DNA of 64,000 nucleotides, from contig OX465579.1 of the NCBI GenBank assembly GCA_950022655.1, positions 47,595,950 to 47,659,949 of the forward strand, read 5' to 3'. Each line of letters begins with the position of its first letter. Position 1 is the first letter of the stretch. The translations under genes were made by a program, and so were the position numbers. Positions 48,970 through 62,349 of this stretch are shown here, one piece after another. The DNA is from Alentia gelatinosa. Lineage: Eukaryota > Annelida > Polychaeta > Phyllodocida > Polynoidae. The notes under the pieces were generated by a model. The model had not been told where the DNA came from and did no database searches. It saw nothing but the letters and a program-made list of their open reading frames with translations.

Positions 48970-51900
48970 GGGCAGTGCGGTGCGGGAATCACGCGCAGAG
49001 TCGACGTCTCGACGAACCAATCGCCTATCGCTCCCTTTGCTAAGCCGGGGATACACCAAGCGAGAAGCGGCAGTGATCTCCGGAATCGCCAAACAAAATA
49101 TATCGAGAATATGAGCTATTATTTTATATTTCGCCTGATTATTGCTATCATCGTTGAAATCATCGTTGGGTGATATTACTGTGATATAATAGCTCCCACA
49201 TTCGCCATATTTTGTAACGGGGCATGCCTGTGCGAGGTTATGGTCGAGGTCACGGTGTGGTCACGGCGGAGATGCGAGGTGTGGCGGCCACTTTAACGGC
49301 GTACAGGTTAGAGGGGCATGTAGGTAGGGAATTGATGTAGAAGGCATGTGGGAGGATGAAGGCCGCAGCGGCCTTACCAGTGAGAAAGATGAAGCGAGGG
49401 GAGATGTATTGGAGGGCTGGGTGCGTGAAGGTAAAGATCCATTGAAGGGCTGGTGTCAGGGGGCGGTCTTTGATCTCTGTTTGCTCCATGTGAAATGGAT
49501 ATGCGAAGCGCAACTCCACTGCAGAGGGTGAAGAGTTGTATCGTAGGGGTGGATACGTGATGGTTACAATGAAATATGCAGTAACAAGGGCAGATGCGAT
49601 TATGGGTAAAACCTACTACCATTAAGTACGATGAATTGTGACGTGATAACACGGAATCTTCTGCAGCATATTAGTGTGACATCACCCCGTCATTGCACGA
49701 CCGCTTTCTAATGTGACGTAAGCTGCCTAAACAAGTTTTAACCAATGAGACGTCGCTATTTTACAACACAATGCATTAATCTAGCCAGTCACCAACACGA
49801 TTAGATCACTAATAATTATGCAATAATGTCAATCGATTACTTTATTACGATTCTAAATGTAGCATAAAAAGTCGGATCATTTTACAAGATAATGAATGAT
49901 ATTTCAAACGTAATGAGATACAAGTGTTCGGATTACAGGTCTGATCCTGAATGAGAGCAATTAATGTTTTATTCGATTTCATGAGCACGATCATTCTACC
50001 CATATTGGTACAAAAAACAGAAGCTATTTTGGTGTCCCAGTTATCGGGTGGTTTCCCAAGTGTAGATAGACTATCCCATATGCTAATATCCTTGTAATAT
50101 CTGTGTGACCAACAAGTTCTATTATGCCTACTAGAGGGGAGACGTTTAATATTCATGGCCTTAGGTTTCGTTGTTAACATCGTTTTCCCTTATTCTCTCT
50201 TCATTACACCATTTAAATATCACACAATCTGAACCATATAACAATTGATGAGTTAGGAAATATCATGTTCATTATCGCCTAAATGAGAGTATTATGGAGA
50301 AAAAAATATAATCTCACCAATTGCTAATTCTGAACCGACGCAGTTGTATCACTAAAATGACCCTTATGATCTTATATGATGATAAACTATTAACAGCTGG
50401 AACAGAATACTATTAAACTAAAAGTTGCACAATTTGAAGCGTGCATATAATGTGCCTGGATACCGTAATGTACCGTTATTCATCCAAACAGGCACGGACT
50501 TATGATAAATTTAGGTTATAAGGGTAACCCCAAGCTATATATTAAGTCAATAATTTAATTCAAATAATCAGGTTCAAAGAAAAATTATAATAAAAGCTTT
50601 GATTATGGGTTATATTCATTTGATATTCGATATTATCTTTGAACAATACATCATGGTTCACTAACCCAATAGAACTTGATTCGCATTAATGTTTTATTCA
50701 ATACCTGTTCCGCATAAAATATATGAGCCATAAAGAAAAACATGATCCCTCTCTTAGCCCGTTCAAGCTTTCGGTATAAAAAAAAGCCTCCAGTGCTTAT
50801 AGATCAGGAGGCTCCTAATTAACCCAAGTATAGATGGGCGACGAACGTATAGATATTCATCTAAAAGCTAAGCGCCATAGTTTTAATTAGCCTGCGCTGA
50901 ACTGATATTACCTCGTAATTAGCTTCAACAAAAAAGCCTTATCGGTAGCAATGAAGCAGAGTCAGAGATAATCTGGGGAATACATCCTGTACTATAGAAT
51001 ATTGCTCAAACAACTAGGGTAACTAATGGTTTATGACATGAGATAGTCTTACTAGATATTACCCAATCCAGGTATTATAACCGATACTTATGATACGATG
51101 CACCTGTATCTGAAATAATCTGCTTTTCGTCCTGGTCAGCAATGCCAAAATTGGGACTAGAAATCTCCACAAGAATAGCCTGTATAAATCTCACAACTCA
51201 AGGTACTACTTACAATCTCTTCGCCACTAAGAATCAGCAGCTAACGTGACCTGGGAGCCCAGCATAATCGGCAATCCCAATGAATCACATTGATACCTCA
51301 GTGAACAATGTGCGGCTCTATTGCTAACATAGAAATTATTACACACATAATGAGCAGAAGGAATACCAATACATATCAAAATCTTATGTAAATTTGCTTT
51401 GAGCCTTCATTTATCCCACACACGCGGATGGTGACGAATCAAACCACAGCTCATTGGTTGCAGTGATTATGAGCTGATAACCGACCATTAAATCATTAGA
51501 GAAACATTTCCTTTGATAATATAAGACACATTGAGAAAATGTCCTCTTTAGATAGTATATCACATACCCAGGATAGTATGTCATGCATTTTCGTCACGCT
51601 GCTGGCGAAATGATTTAAGTAAAGTCACATAAATGGTGTACAGAAAGTCATAGTTCGTTCATGGGGTTAGTCCTTTCCAGCTTCAAAATAATATTCATGA
51701 CTCGTAAAATACTAACATCCCAAATAATAACGCAGTAACTCCATATGGTAATCCTTTATGTATGAAGCAGGCAGTCTAATGAATTTCTGTATTTGGTCAG
51801 TGAAAAATAGCTACACAGGCAATGTTTACGTCATAAGTATAAGTAGATGACATTTGAGGAACCCTTCCTGCGGGCACACAACGACGCTGGCTTCGCCACA

Positions 51901-54005
51901 GACAAGTCTTTATTTCTACCAGCGTCAATCATGGGACTCCTTCTCCATCGGGAATACACGAACTCCCAATCAAATTTCCTTTCAGACGTTTAATTCCAAA
52001 CGCATATCTTGTCCTTGTTAATGACCTGTCTATCAGATGTGAGTACTGGGAAACCCTTGCATACTTATGAGCCGGAACCACCGCCGGCTATCCACCAGCT
52101 ACTTCCGCACCAGCCCCGTGCTTCCGCAGCACACGGCCAGAAATTACGAGATACAAAACTCCCGCAGCTATTTTTGCTTCCACATCCAAATCAATTTAGA
52201 TGAGTCCCTTCCCTATATTTCTTTTGGCCATTCGACTTGATTACTTTTGCAGTCCCGTTTTAAATAGCAGCGATCTAAGTTGTGACCGCGTCAAAAAAGA
52301 AGCGGACCTATAAATATAGCTCTACATCGACCATCCGTGGCAGGAACAATATTCACCGCGGAAAGGTTTCCTAGAATGCTTGCACAATCGTAGGGCTTAT
52401 TTGGAACAAATTTAGAACTTCACTGATTGCTTTACGCAAGTGGCGTCGGCAGTGGCTGTAGCGGCGTCGGCGGTGGTGACGGCGGGGCTCAGAGCACTGC
52501 CCGACGCTCCTCAATAGTGTGTGAGGCTGGGACGGGGATCAAACGTTGGCTGCTGATCGGGCCTGATCCGTTATGACAAAGTGGTATTAGTCAGGCCTGA
52601 CACTCAATAATGGGGTCCCATCTCCGGCCCGCCTAGTGCGCCGCCTAAAAGGGGGAAGGGGATTAAGCAGGCCCCAGGTGCCAGCCTTACACACGTTCAG
52701 GGCAGGCTGGGCTCGGAAACCAGAGGCAGCCGGTCTTAAATACATTGATGTAGGCTGCAGACGACATTTTTCTTCAAACGACTGGTGGAGAATAAGAGAG
52801 ACTGTGACGGATTATAATCATAATACGTGCCCGATTTAAAACGACATCCATCAATTAACCCCCATCTCCCTTTTGGAAAGGGTAGGCCTTTTTGTAGCCC
52901 CCACAAAGACTATCATCATAAAAAGAATAAAAGAAGGTGAAGGTGCAAATGACAATCAGATAAGGACTTTTCTTACGCCCAGTCATATCGAGGAAGGGGA
53001 CTGTTCAAAGGATTTCCCGAAGCTTTTAACACCGTGCCCCCCAAATATGTATTTTTTTTTATTATTTGCATGAAAAAACAGCATACAGCTCTGCAATCTG
53101 CAGATCTTCCACTGTTGCCTTGATGACGTAAAGTTTCTTGGTTAGATACTGGCCAGGACAAATCTATGAAAATCAATGTAATATAATGAAGTAGTTTTAC
53201 CATCAAATGCTCGCTGATATATGAAAAACACAAAACTGCGCATCATTAAAAGACAGTAGGCAAGCATAAACACAATCTCAAATGACAGTGATGGGCCTGG
53301 TTGTCATCATGTCTGCCCTTTATTCTGTGATATGAGTGTGTGGGAAGTGGAGAGTACCAGGTAGTTTAGTGTGTGGGAGTCGCGGGGGTCAATTACCGCA
53401 GGCGTAGTCTTATAGGCCCACCTGACGTACACAGTAAACCGATATCCAAACGCTGTTTTTAACTCACCATCTTATGAGATCCTCACAGAGATAAGGAAAA
53501 CAAAAGCGCCCATTACAATCGAAGAACCGAGTAGGATTAAAAATAGCTGGTAGATGAGATTTCAGACAGACCCCGAGCCATGCCAGAGATTGTAGTACAG
53601 AGTTACTGCATACGAACCGTAATATTGAGAAACTTGGGTACAGACAAAAACAAACCCAGCTTATAAGTGTTTTTGTACATAAACTATCACACAGCCCTGA
53701 AAATCTGCATGCTAGTATCAGAGGAACGTGTAGCGACCCCAAAATCAGATTCAAGGAGTACAAATTTAGAACAACCGGATATAAGTAAAGTCCATCGTGG
53801 AATAAACCTAGTAAAGACACTCAAAAAGCACCCACCAAGAAAGTATTTTAAGAGCAAGATTAAGCATGAACTCCCTGACGTGATACGTAGACTGCCCTCT
53901 ATGTATTAAAATGATATATGACTTAATATACTGAGATAAGCAGTACTGGACTATGATTGAATCACTCTTCATATGAGGGAAACTATGTTCCGGTAAGAGA
54001 AACTA
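48970..54005. other. No gene seen
   Basis: A CpG-rich patch at 48950-49085 includes ccggggatacaccaagcga, which resembles a DNA-transposon end without a partner. A GC-rich patch at 52440-52740 has frames in both directions without good splice sites. On the minus strand at 53464 an excellent donor (AAGATG/gtgagtt) follows a 118-codon hydrophobic frame, but no acceptor with a fitting phase was found. Confidence 0.4.
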
Positions 54006-54007
54006 AA

Positions 54008-54090
54008 AGTTACTCGGTAAGGCTTGGAAAAATTACTGCCCTCGTCCAAGGCCTTGGGCAGTAATTTTTCAGAGCCTTACCGAGTAACTT
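54008..54090. repeat. Foldback, 34-bp arms
   Basis: agttactcggtaaggcttgg and onward to attactgccc (54008-54041) is mirrored by 54056-54089. The loop is about 14 nt. A short second hairpin (catagcaact / agttgctatg, 5-nt loop) follows at 54252-54276. Confidence 0.75.
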
Positions 54091-54766
54091 TGACTTTCTT
54101 TCATTAGTACTTCGTTTCCCTATTCCTATATACCTTCACATATCAATATAAAAGGAGACATCTTTACCTATGTTAGTCTATGAAACCATGGCCAACCTGA
54201 TCGAGTAACTGCACTTGCTATGTTTTCGTCCCGGCCGTTTCCTGCTGGTTTCATAGCAACTATATAAGTTGCTATGCAGGTTGCTATGCAACAACGTTAC
54301 GGCAACGTCATAGCCGCATCGATGTTTACATTTTGCATTGATCATGACCATGACAATTATTCCTATTCATCTTTTATTTTTGAAATGTCATGTGTAATCT
54401 TTATTGTTTTCTGGGTTATTAACGATTATTAATCTCAGTGAGTGTGTCCGTTTTTGACATATAAAACCAGAGAACTATATATCTAGTCAGAACTCTTACC
54501 ACTTCTCTGATTAATCCATATATGATAGAGTATAGTGCAATTTGTTGTCGAACCTACTTCATCTCTGCTAGGCTTTTATCTATTTATTCATTATCTATTT
54601 TTTTTATATACTGATGTATATATATTGGTCGTTTGCATATCATATTCCGGTTATTTCGATTAATTTCTGCCATAGGGGTGTGTCGATGTAAAGTAGAGGC
54701 ATACGTGGCCATTCCTAATACAGTGTGTTAGCCAATAATATTGTCGATAATAATCATTCACGTCAT

Positions 54767-54804
54767 CAGCCTGGGACGAAAACGTCAGCCTGGGACGAAA
54801 ATGT
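54767..54804 (+). repeat. 19-bp unit repeated twice
   Basis: cagcctgggacgaaaacgt starts at 54767 and 54786. The word gttttcgtcccggc at about 54222 is its partial inverse, so 54.2-54.8 kb may be a transposon remnant with decayed ends. Confidence 0.6.
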
Positions 54805-56659
54805 CAACCTCGGTACTATCGTAAAACCGGATGAGTTTTAAACTGGGCTTTCGTATGCGACGACTACTCCAAATTTCATGGAAGATCTGTTTCAATAGAA
54901 TGGAATGAGAGCTTTAACCAAAAAAAATCACAAACGAGCAGAAGGCATGTGCGACCGGCAGCAACTTATGGGCAGGACCTTGGAAAAACGGGGCCGTTAA
55001 CGCTTAAGAACTGTGGCTCTCTGGCTCTACGCACTCTCTTCTGTGTAGTCTCCGTAAGTACCAACCTCATTCATCCTGAGTATCCACATGTTAATACCGC
55101 ACTGTAATTATCTGTTGGCTAATCACCGCTATTTCTGTGGTTTTGTCGTTTGTCTTTTTATCGTCTGATAAAGTGTATTTAACTGGTGTGATTTGTGGAA
55201 TTAGGAATTCTATTTTGCAGTTGCTTGTAGTTTTACCATTAAAGTCCTAGAGAATATAACTATGGCAGAATCCCGTAATAAATTGTATTTGATTATTTGC
55301 TCCCAAACTTTGTTCTAAGTCATGATTTCCTTGTTGATCAGTTTTAGTCAGTTGGAAATATCTGAAGATGTTTTGAAAATACTTTAGCATACTTCGGTAA
55401 TGAACCTTGACAAAAGACAGAGTCACACGCAGTGTAGGAAAGATAAATGAAATCTGAGTAATCACATCCAAATTTTTCGCATATAAATAGGACGTTATGT
55501 TTACTGCACCAGGAGAACAGCAATAGTATTTATACAAAACATAGTTGGTAACTTGTCGATTGGTTTGAAATGAATAGAATAACTATAAAGAACTTCCATT
55601 ATGATTGTGTTATTGAATCTTGGTAAACCTTCTTTTCACAAAGCACTGGCATCATTGGCCGGTAATAACTGTATCTAATGGATTTCTGTGGCTCGTATTT
55701 TGTGCAGTTCTGATGAGATCCTACTTTATGGTTGTATCTCTACCTCCTGATGCGGAGGTCAAAACAGAAATGGCTACCCTGCAAAGTCACCTTTATCCTG
55801 TTAGGCCAAGACTGGGCGACCCCTAGTGTCAATTATGGAAAGTAATTTCCGTATCACAAATCCTGTAGCCATCTGTCATTTTGAGGGAGCTCCACGGCCT
55901 ATCGCTTTATACCTCTGAGATTGTTGGGCATAGCTATCAGTGCAGGAGAGCAGTGTAGGAACGCCATGTCATTCACAGGGTTAAATTGCCAATGGAAATA
56001 TATTGTATATTGACTTTTGAAAATGAAATAATTAGCAATATTCACACCAATATGCATGTATACACATTATATAAAGTGGGCCTGTAGATCTCAGGTGGCA
56101 GATTTATTTGGCTATCAGTTTTTGTTTGTTTGGATATAAACCCTGTTAAGGAAAGCCTGCTCAGATGAGCTAACCCTCTCCTTTATTGATCAATCTTTAC
56201 TAAAAAGAAAAGTAACTACCTCTAAAGGATTGTCATTAGAATGGAGTGGTATTACTGCTAAATGTCTGCGCGCTGGAAGTTGTTACATTGTAACCTGATA
56301 CACGCATGTCACTGACCAGACAGACAAACATTATGTCATAATATGATAAAGAATATCAGTAGGTTACATAGCAGGTGAAAATTATATATGAGTAGACTAA
56401 CATGGATAAGCTAATTAGTGAATATGGAGCATAAGCTCTCACGCCGTTTAACTGTGTGACACCTCCCGTGTGAACAATGTCCGTTTGGTGGCGGGGAGGG
56501 TCGTGGAAGTAGGTGCTGCGAGCGGGCCCCTGCAGGGAAGTGCCCGGTCACCCCGGTTGATACGTCGGGTTTCTGGGGGGTCTGCCTGAGGGAGGGGGAA
56601 CTCCGAGACCTCCATGACCTCTCCCGTCTTTCATTTAAACCTTTATATATACTATATAC

Positions 56660-56686
56660 CTCCAAATTGTCGTCATAGTCGGGAAT
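56660..56686 (-). CDS. Candidate 27-nt microexon of the minus-strand gene
   Basis: On the minus strand the acceptor caccctttgtaatcag is followed by 27 nt reading IPDYDDNLE and then a GT donor (GAG/gtatatag). Both ends are phase 0, so including or skipping it keeps the frame, and it joins directly to NESEIL of the next exon, continuing the same acidic character. The donor is moderate. A competing reading takes this as the start of a longer frame (to about 56470: RERSWRSRSSPS and onward), but its likely donor would leave phase 2, which does not fit the next exon. A splice at both the microexon donor and a 32-bp intron is not plausible. Confidence 0.45.
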
Positions 56687-57015
56687 CTGATTACAAAGGG
56701 TGTTTTATTTGCTAGCAATATACTCCCAATCTGCTAGCTTCAAGGAACTATAATTATGACTACATTGTGTTTCGACTGCTCTGATCTCATTTTATGTATG
56801 ATTGATTATCTGTTGAGTGATTCTGTCTGATAAAACATAGTATAGAAAACAATGGGTATTCATGAATGCACTACCCTGTGTTGAACTCTCCTGAACAGCT
56901 GAGTGTACACTAACACCAAGCGGCGAACTCCCAGAGCCCACCTGACTACTGCTATGACACCTGTTCTATGAGCACCGCCGGAAGTAGGCAACAGCTCCAA
57001 TATCTCCGCAGGATT

Positions 57016-57030
57016 CCACCAGGGGGCACT
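57016..57030 (+). promoter_or_regulatory. CTCF-like motif 3 (best match)
   Basis: CCACCAGGGGGCACT is very close to the vertebrate/fly CTCF consensus core. Confidence 0.5.
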
Positions 57031-57066
57031 CCCGGAAATTGAATAGACAAGGGGTTGCGTTGACAA

Positions 57067-57081
57067 CGCCCTCTGGAGTGG
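57067..57081 (-). promoter_or_regulatory. CTCF-like motif 4, opposite orientation
   Basis: The minus strand reads CCACTCCAGAGGGCG, a fair CTCF-like core, 36 bp from motif 3 and facing it. Confidence 0.35.
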
Positions 57082-58154
57082 ATAACGCGATAGGAGATGG
57101 CAGGGAAGGTTGTAGGCGTGGGGATGTGGGTGAAAATCTAGTTCATACTATTCCTATTAATACATCACAACTGTGAGCCATAACTCAGAAAAACTGCCGG
57201 TATATGGTCTGATTACCTGACCTCATATGGCTGGGTAATTAGTATATTAAACTCTGGATTAATTCATCAGGCCCGTTGGCCGTGCCGATGGCCTACTTTT
57301 AATCGAGACGTCAAGATCTCAGTTCGGCAACCGTAAACAAAATTGGGGTTATCAGTGTTGACCGGGTTGTTGGTATAAGGAGCGCCAGCTGGGAATGGGA
57401 ACTGCTCAGCGCCACTCACTAAGGGCAATTCAGCGCACACTACCTCTCACAGCGGATCCCTTCTGGCCGATACCCGCTGCACGCTATGGAAGTTCCCAGG
57501 GAAAGTTTGCTGATGTCCTTGACAACGGGCGCTCGGTGAAGAGGGCACGGCGTGGGTGGGGTTTAATCACTGAAGGCCCGCCCATCCACCCGTCATCCGA
57601 GGTGATGGTCACCACTTGACCCACCTCTCATTGTTTGAAAGGTGCATGGAATGAAGCCTCCCACGGAATAACCCCTGGTCGTTGATGACGTATCTGTTGA
57701 AACAATCCACTTGAAGCACTTTCGTAATCTTCGATTGGGAATCTCAAGGTAATTACTGGGCATTCGGAGAAATCTATTTCTTTTATCCGAGCGTTTACCA
57801 TTAGCCTCAATCTGCATCTTGCACGCCCTTGCCTGGTGTCCCATGACGTTAGTTATGAAACTACATAAAGCAATATAATTATATTGATTAAGCTATGGTA
57901 CATTTCATGCTTTGGCTTTGTGTGGGGTTGTCGTATTGCTGGGTCTATTGATACGCCATCAAATTTTCATCATCAATTGACACAAAAAATTCATAACTAT
58001 TTAATAACCTATGTCACAATCGAAAGCCCTACACAAATACGTCGTTATACCAGGGTCATTGACATACCAAATCCCTTTCACTAGGTTATCGGTAAGTACT
58101 TTGCTAGTTTCTTTTTGAAGGTTATGAGAGATTCTACATATTTCGTATACGATA

Positions 58155-58453
58155 AGGCCTGATGCCCATCTACCGATCCAGGGTTGAGCGATTAGTTCCC
58201 AGATCGTATAGGAGTCGGTCAACTTGTCGCAGGCAAATTACGTAACCCTTCCCTCGAACGGCGGACATTGAGAAGATGGGGTGGTGGATATTAGTCCTAG
58301 GCAAATCGGTCTACTAATCGGTGGCTCACCCTTGCCTAGCTGCCCTACATCTACCGACTACCGCCGACTCCGGTAGGTGAGACAAATTACCGTCCTTTTG
58401 TCGCCGACAAAGGTACATGAATGTTCCGAAATCGGTAGATGGGCATCAGGCTT
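58155..58453. mobile_element. PIF/Harbinger-like non-autonomous element C
   Basis: The left end AGGCCTGATGCCCATCTACC and the inverse of the right end AAGCCTGATGCCCATCTACC agree over about 24 bp. The flanks are TA-rich (ata / tta/tag) without a clean duplication. The inside carries further ctaccga / tcggta words in both orientations. At 299 bp it is non-coding. Confidence 0.65.
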
Positions 58454-61400
58454 TAGTATTGATTCACAGATGACAGTGTAATTTCAACTGTTTTGGTGTT
58501 AGGATGGGAGGGGAGGTTCATACCGAAGAAAGAGCCAGTCATATTATGGAGAGATGGAGACGAAGATGATGGTGACAGTATTTCAAATACCATAAAACAT
58601 GAGGACGGGCCGAGCAACAAAGCCGGACTCCCATGCGCCACACTGCCGCCCTAATATTCGGACTTGTGCACAATCAATACTTATCATATTAGGGATTACA
58701 GAGTTTTTCCGTCTTTTTTCTAATACCGATATTTTGTAATTAAATCAAGAACAGTGTCAGACTACTTTTAATGTAGTATAGTAGAGCCAAGCTATCGGGG
58801 CGTAAGGCTGAGATTAACTCAGTGTAGATGAGGATTGAGTCTGGGTAGATGAGACTTGGGTGGGCGGGTCCCGGTGTGGTCGCCTATAACTTCACTGTCC
58901 CTGTGGATCGGATTTGTGCGGCACTATCCTACATTAAATCAAAAGGACATGGCCACTGCCCGTCATTCACTGTGTTTGTTTGATTTGCGCTATTTAGTGA
59001 CCATTCTGGACACATTTACTAAGGGATGACGTCAGTGGATAAGCATTCTTGTCACCGCTAGGTCCATCTTGTCAACACTTTGGCTCTATCAGCCAGACAA
59101 CGTCGAATTTAGTCAGTAATAGAGCATGATGAACCTTCGCGTAGGAGTAATGCTGTGTGTGCAAGGAGGCAATACCGAGCACTCATCGTACAGGCATCCT
59201 CTCTCTCTCCACCCCACCAACTGTTAGAATGATGCGTCATGTTCATATAGATCTGCCAACATATGACTATCCCCGTCTCCTGAGGTCTATCCCCATCACT
59301 ATAAATACATTGGTACCGATTACATATCTATCCCCAATCCAACCCCCTGACCAGCTGTCTGACCTGCCAGTCCCCTCATCAGCCTCCGAGATGTATAGGG
59401 TGGCTGGGTGAAGGCTCTTAGACTGCACCTTCTGCTCCCTAACTCGGCTAGGTAATGGGCCCCACGGTAATATCTGTCTTAATTATTCACAAACAATGCC
59501 CGCCTGGGGGAAGGCTGTCTTCCCAACAGGGGTCTGAGGGATTACACATCATTAAACACCATCAATTAGGCCGACGAACGGGGGCGTCCGTGTGGCTTCC
59601 CGTGTGGCTTCGTCACCACCGATCTAATGAATTACACTTCGGGCTTACCACGCATCTCCTTACTAGAGCGTCTCTGTGAAATTATGAATATCTCGCTGTA
59701 TACACTAAGAGAGGGAAATCCAAATTTCAAAAGACTCCTAATCTCTTATGGCTTAGTATCCCAGGCGTGTTCTACACTGTGCTAACAAGAAGTCTTTCCA
59801 TTAAGTTGGAAGGTCTAAGCCTCCCTACCTTCCCTCTTTGCGGATGTGTAGTAAGGCTTTACTGTCATGCAGATTTAGGTCACTCTGCGTGAATTGTTAT
59901 TAAAAAAGAGAGGTATAAAGAGGGTTTACTTTGACCGAGAGGAAGATGGGCGGTGCCACCTTTATAGATTCCCTCATGAATATGAGATCAAATTGGATTT
60001 AAACCCACGGCCTTTGTATTTACAACTCCATGGCTTCCATGGTCTTTGGATATAGTGTTCAAGATCCTGTTATCCTTTGTATTTATGACTGTTAGAATGA
60101 TCTCGTGTATATATGTATGGAGGGTGTTGCACTCAGCTTCATTTTTCTTCTATGGAGATATCTATAAGCTTCTCTCTGCACAACAATCTTCATACAGCAT
60201 AGGAATTTGTCACGCACATGGAATGTAATTGAACAAACAGCATGTAGAACGATACACAAGATCTCCAATACAGTGACGCAGCTGGCCTTATAGGTGACTT
60301 CAAAAAGTTGCCTTGATGAAACTTTTCACAAAGAATGACATCCCAGGTCATATGTCTCTATCATTATAAATTGGTCGTTCTATGCTATGCTCATGACGAT
60401 AATGTATGTGATACGTGTTTAAAGCTGTAAAAAATATATATATATACCGTACATGTTTATGTCTGCTTCCTTTCGGCCTCTCACATGTGTGTGCCTCCTA
60501 CAGATCTCGACCGGCCACAGACCCATTCGATGGGGACTGAACAACAATGGTAAATCTCAACGGAAATCTGTCATCCCACCTGCCCCCGTCCCGAACTACT
60601 TAAACTCATACAGAGTAGTCTGGAGTCTTGTATGATTTGTTTCCAAGGTTCACCCATCCATTCGCTGTGCCTGTCGGTATATGGACAGATGTGTAGATAG
60701 TCCACTGATTTACCCTCCCATAACACCTTGCCCCACGCCCATACACGATCACATATCTGCCTCTGATGAAATATGACCCATGTGATCGGGCTATAGAGTA
60801 TTTCTAGGAGAGTCACGCATTTCTCCTTACTGTTGGGTACCAGGAGACTATGTGTACTGGAGAGGTGCAATTCTTTCAAGGAGTGGTTAATACTTAGTCC
60901 CACTGCAGTCCTAAGTACTACCAGATGTAAAAACAGAATGTACAGAGCGATTTCAAAACGGTAAATTGCTTACAATTGCGGTCTCCTCAGCCTCCGTAAC
61001 GTAAATAATCTGTTCTCCCATTGGATATGAGACAAGTCTATGTCGCAACAGCAACAGCCTGTGGCCCATTGATGATCAACGGGGAAAAACTGATAAACTA
61101 ATGAACATTGCATAGTCGGAAGTGGATTACAATTGGAAAAATTAGATCACGTTTACAAGAGATACACCATGTATGAGAAACAAGGGCATCTTGATATACA
61201 AATAAAGACCTATTACGAATACTCTCATAGTAAATTACGCATAGATAAACCTTTATCACAACAACTGCCTGTGTTGAACATACGCTGGTTTATCTTGTTC
61301 CAAGATGCTATCTGCATGTTTTTTTTTACAAATAAAACTTAAAAATAGTTTGTTTTGACTTGATAATTGGATATCATGATACCATGAAAGTGGCTGACAT

Positions 61401-62345
61401 GGAAATGCGTTTGGCCGTCATAATGACATGGAAACTGCTGACACGTGAGAATGGCGAAAAACTTGTTTTGAAATTCGGTATTGTATTGGGGAGAGACTCT
61501 GCTCGTTTTAATATCCATTGGCCATCTCCAATACTGCAGTGAGATCTGTTACTAAGACATTGACACAAAAGCTTTAGTATCAGACTTACAATGGAAAATG
61601 AATAGATGTTATTTAAATAATATTTTACTTTTTGTTCATCAATATGAGTTATTGGATCGTTTATCTTTTTATCTACAAGCGCGATGTCTATATTTCTATT
61701 TCTGGTAGTTTTTGTATGCATGGAGAGCTTTCACTCCAACTTCCGAGCAGAGTTAAATTAAAAAGGTCCTACTTTTTTTTATAATATTCTATTTCATTTG
61801 GAATTTTGATATAATTATAACGCTGAGATATTCAAAGTTTGAAATAATAAGTGTAGAAAGTACTACATTATAGGCATGATAGAAGACCGCGGCTGTTGCT
61901 GACGAATCTAGATCCGATAAATCATTTTTTACAAAGACTGACCTGTGAGGCATTGTATTGGCATTTTTATTGGGCACTGAAATCAATTCAGTGATTGATT
62001 GTAAGGAAAACATCTGAGAACAGTTGGGATCACTAGGCAGTAGAATTACACCTGGCAGCATTTCTAATTAACTTCGCCAGTGATTGCAGGGACGGCAGCG
62101 CTGATTAACGCTGTGGTCACGCCTAATTCTCTGTCCATTTAATCCCCCAGCATCACTTTGATGTTAAGCTAGTCATAATCGGAAGCAACCAAGTATATTA
62201 AATAGAAATGTTTTGTTTTAATCTAAGAGAGAGAAACTCCAAAGCATGTTTCATATGAATCCATATACAGAAGGGTTGCGGCAGCAAAAGACGACATGAT
62301 TCCTGGATCAATATCTGTAACTTATAGAAATTCTCAGGCGATAAA
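58454..62345. other. No gene seen
   Basis: AT-rich. A B-box-like word on the minus strand (gtgggtttaaatcc, about 60000-60013) follows gccatggagttgtaaatac and may be a decayed tRNA-like SINE head. No coding block with splice support was found. Confidence 0.45.
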
Positions 62346-62349
62346 ATAA

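Larger units (their letters stand above)
48563..56659 (-). other. Inferred 8.1-kb intron of the minus-strand gene
   Basis: Bounded by the microexon donor (GAG then gtatatag at 56659) and the acceptor at 48563. It contains the G-rich repeats beside the exon and the foldbacks at 54 kb. Confidence 0.5.
56690..58150. other. No firm gene; CTCF-like pair and GC-rich patch
   Basis: Besides the CTCF-like motifs at 57016 and 57067, a GC-rich patch at 57370-57600 has GC-box-like words (cccgccc, tggggttt). A minus-strand frame there ends at a weak gtagtg donor; not convincing as an exon. Confidence 0.4.

Noticed and set aside
48185..49173. Long plus-strand frames of 244 and 186 codons
   Set aside because: They lie opposite the minus-strand exon and its G-rich neighbour; their Gly/Trp/Arg composition reflects the repeats and the antisense of the exon.
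53464..53820. 118-codon minus-strand frame ending at a strong gtgagt donor
   Set aside because: No acceptor giving a fitting phase for the neighbouring exons; the frame is hydrophobic without a recognisable domain. The plus strand over the same DNA is also partly open, so it may be a decayed repeat.
56470..56665. Longer exon continuing from the microexon (84 codons)
   Set aside because: Its natural donor (GGGAG/gtgtca) leaves phase 2, not compatible with the exon at 48562; kept only as the competing reading.
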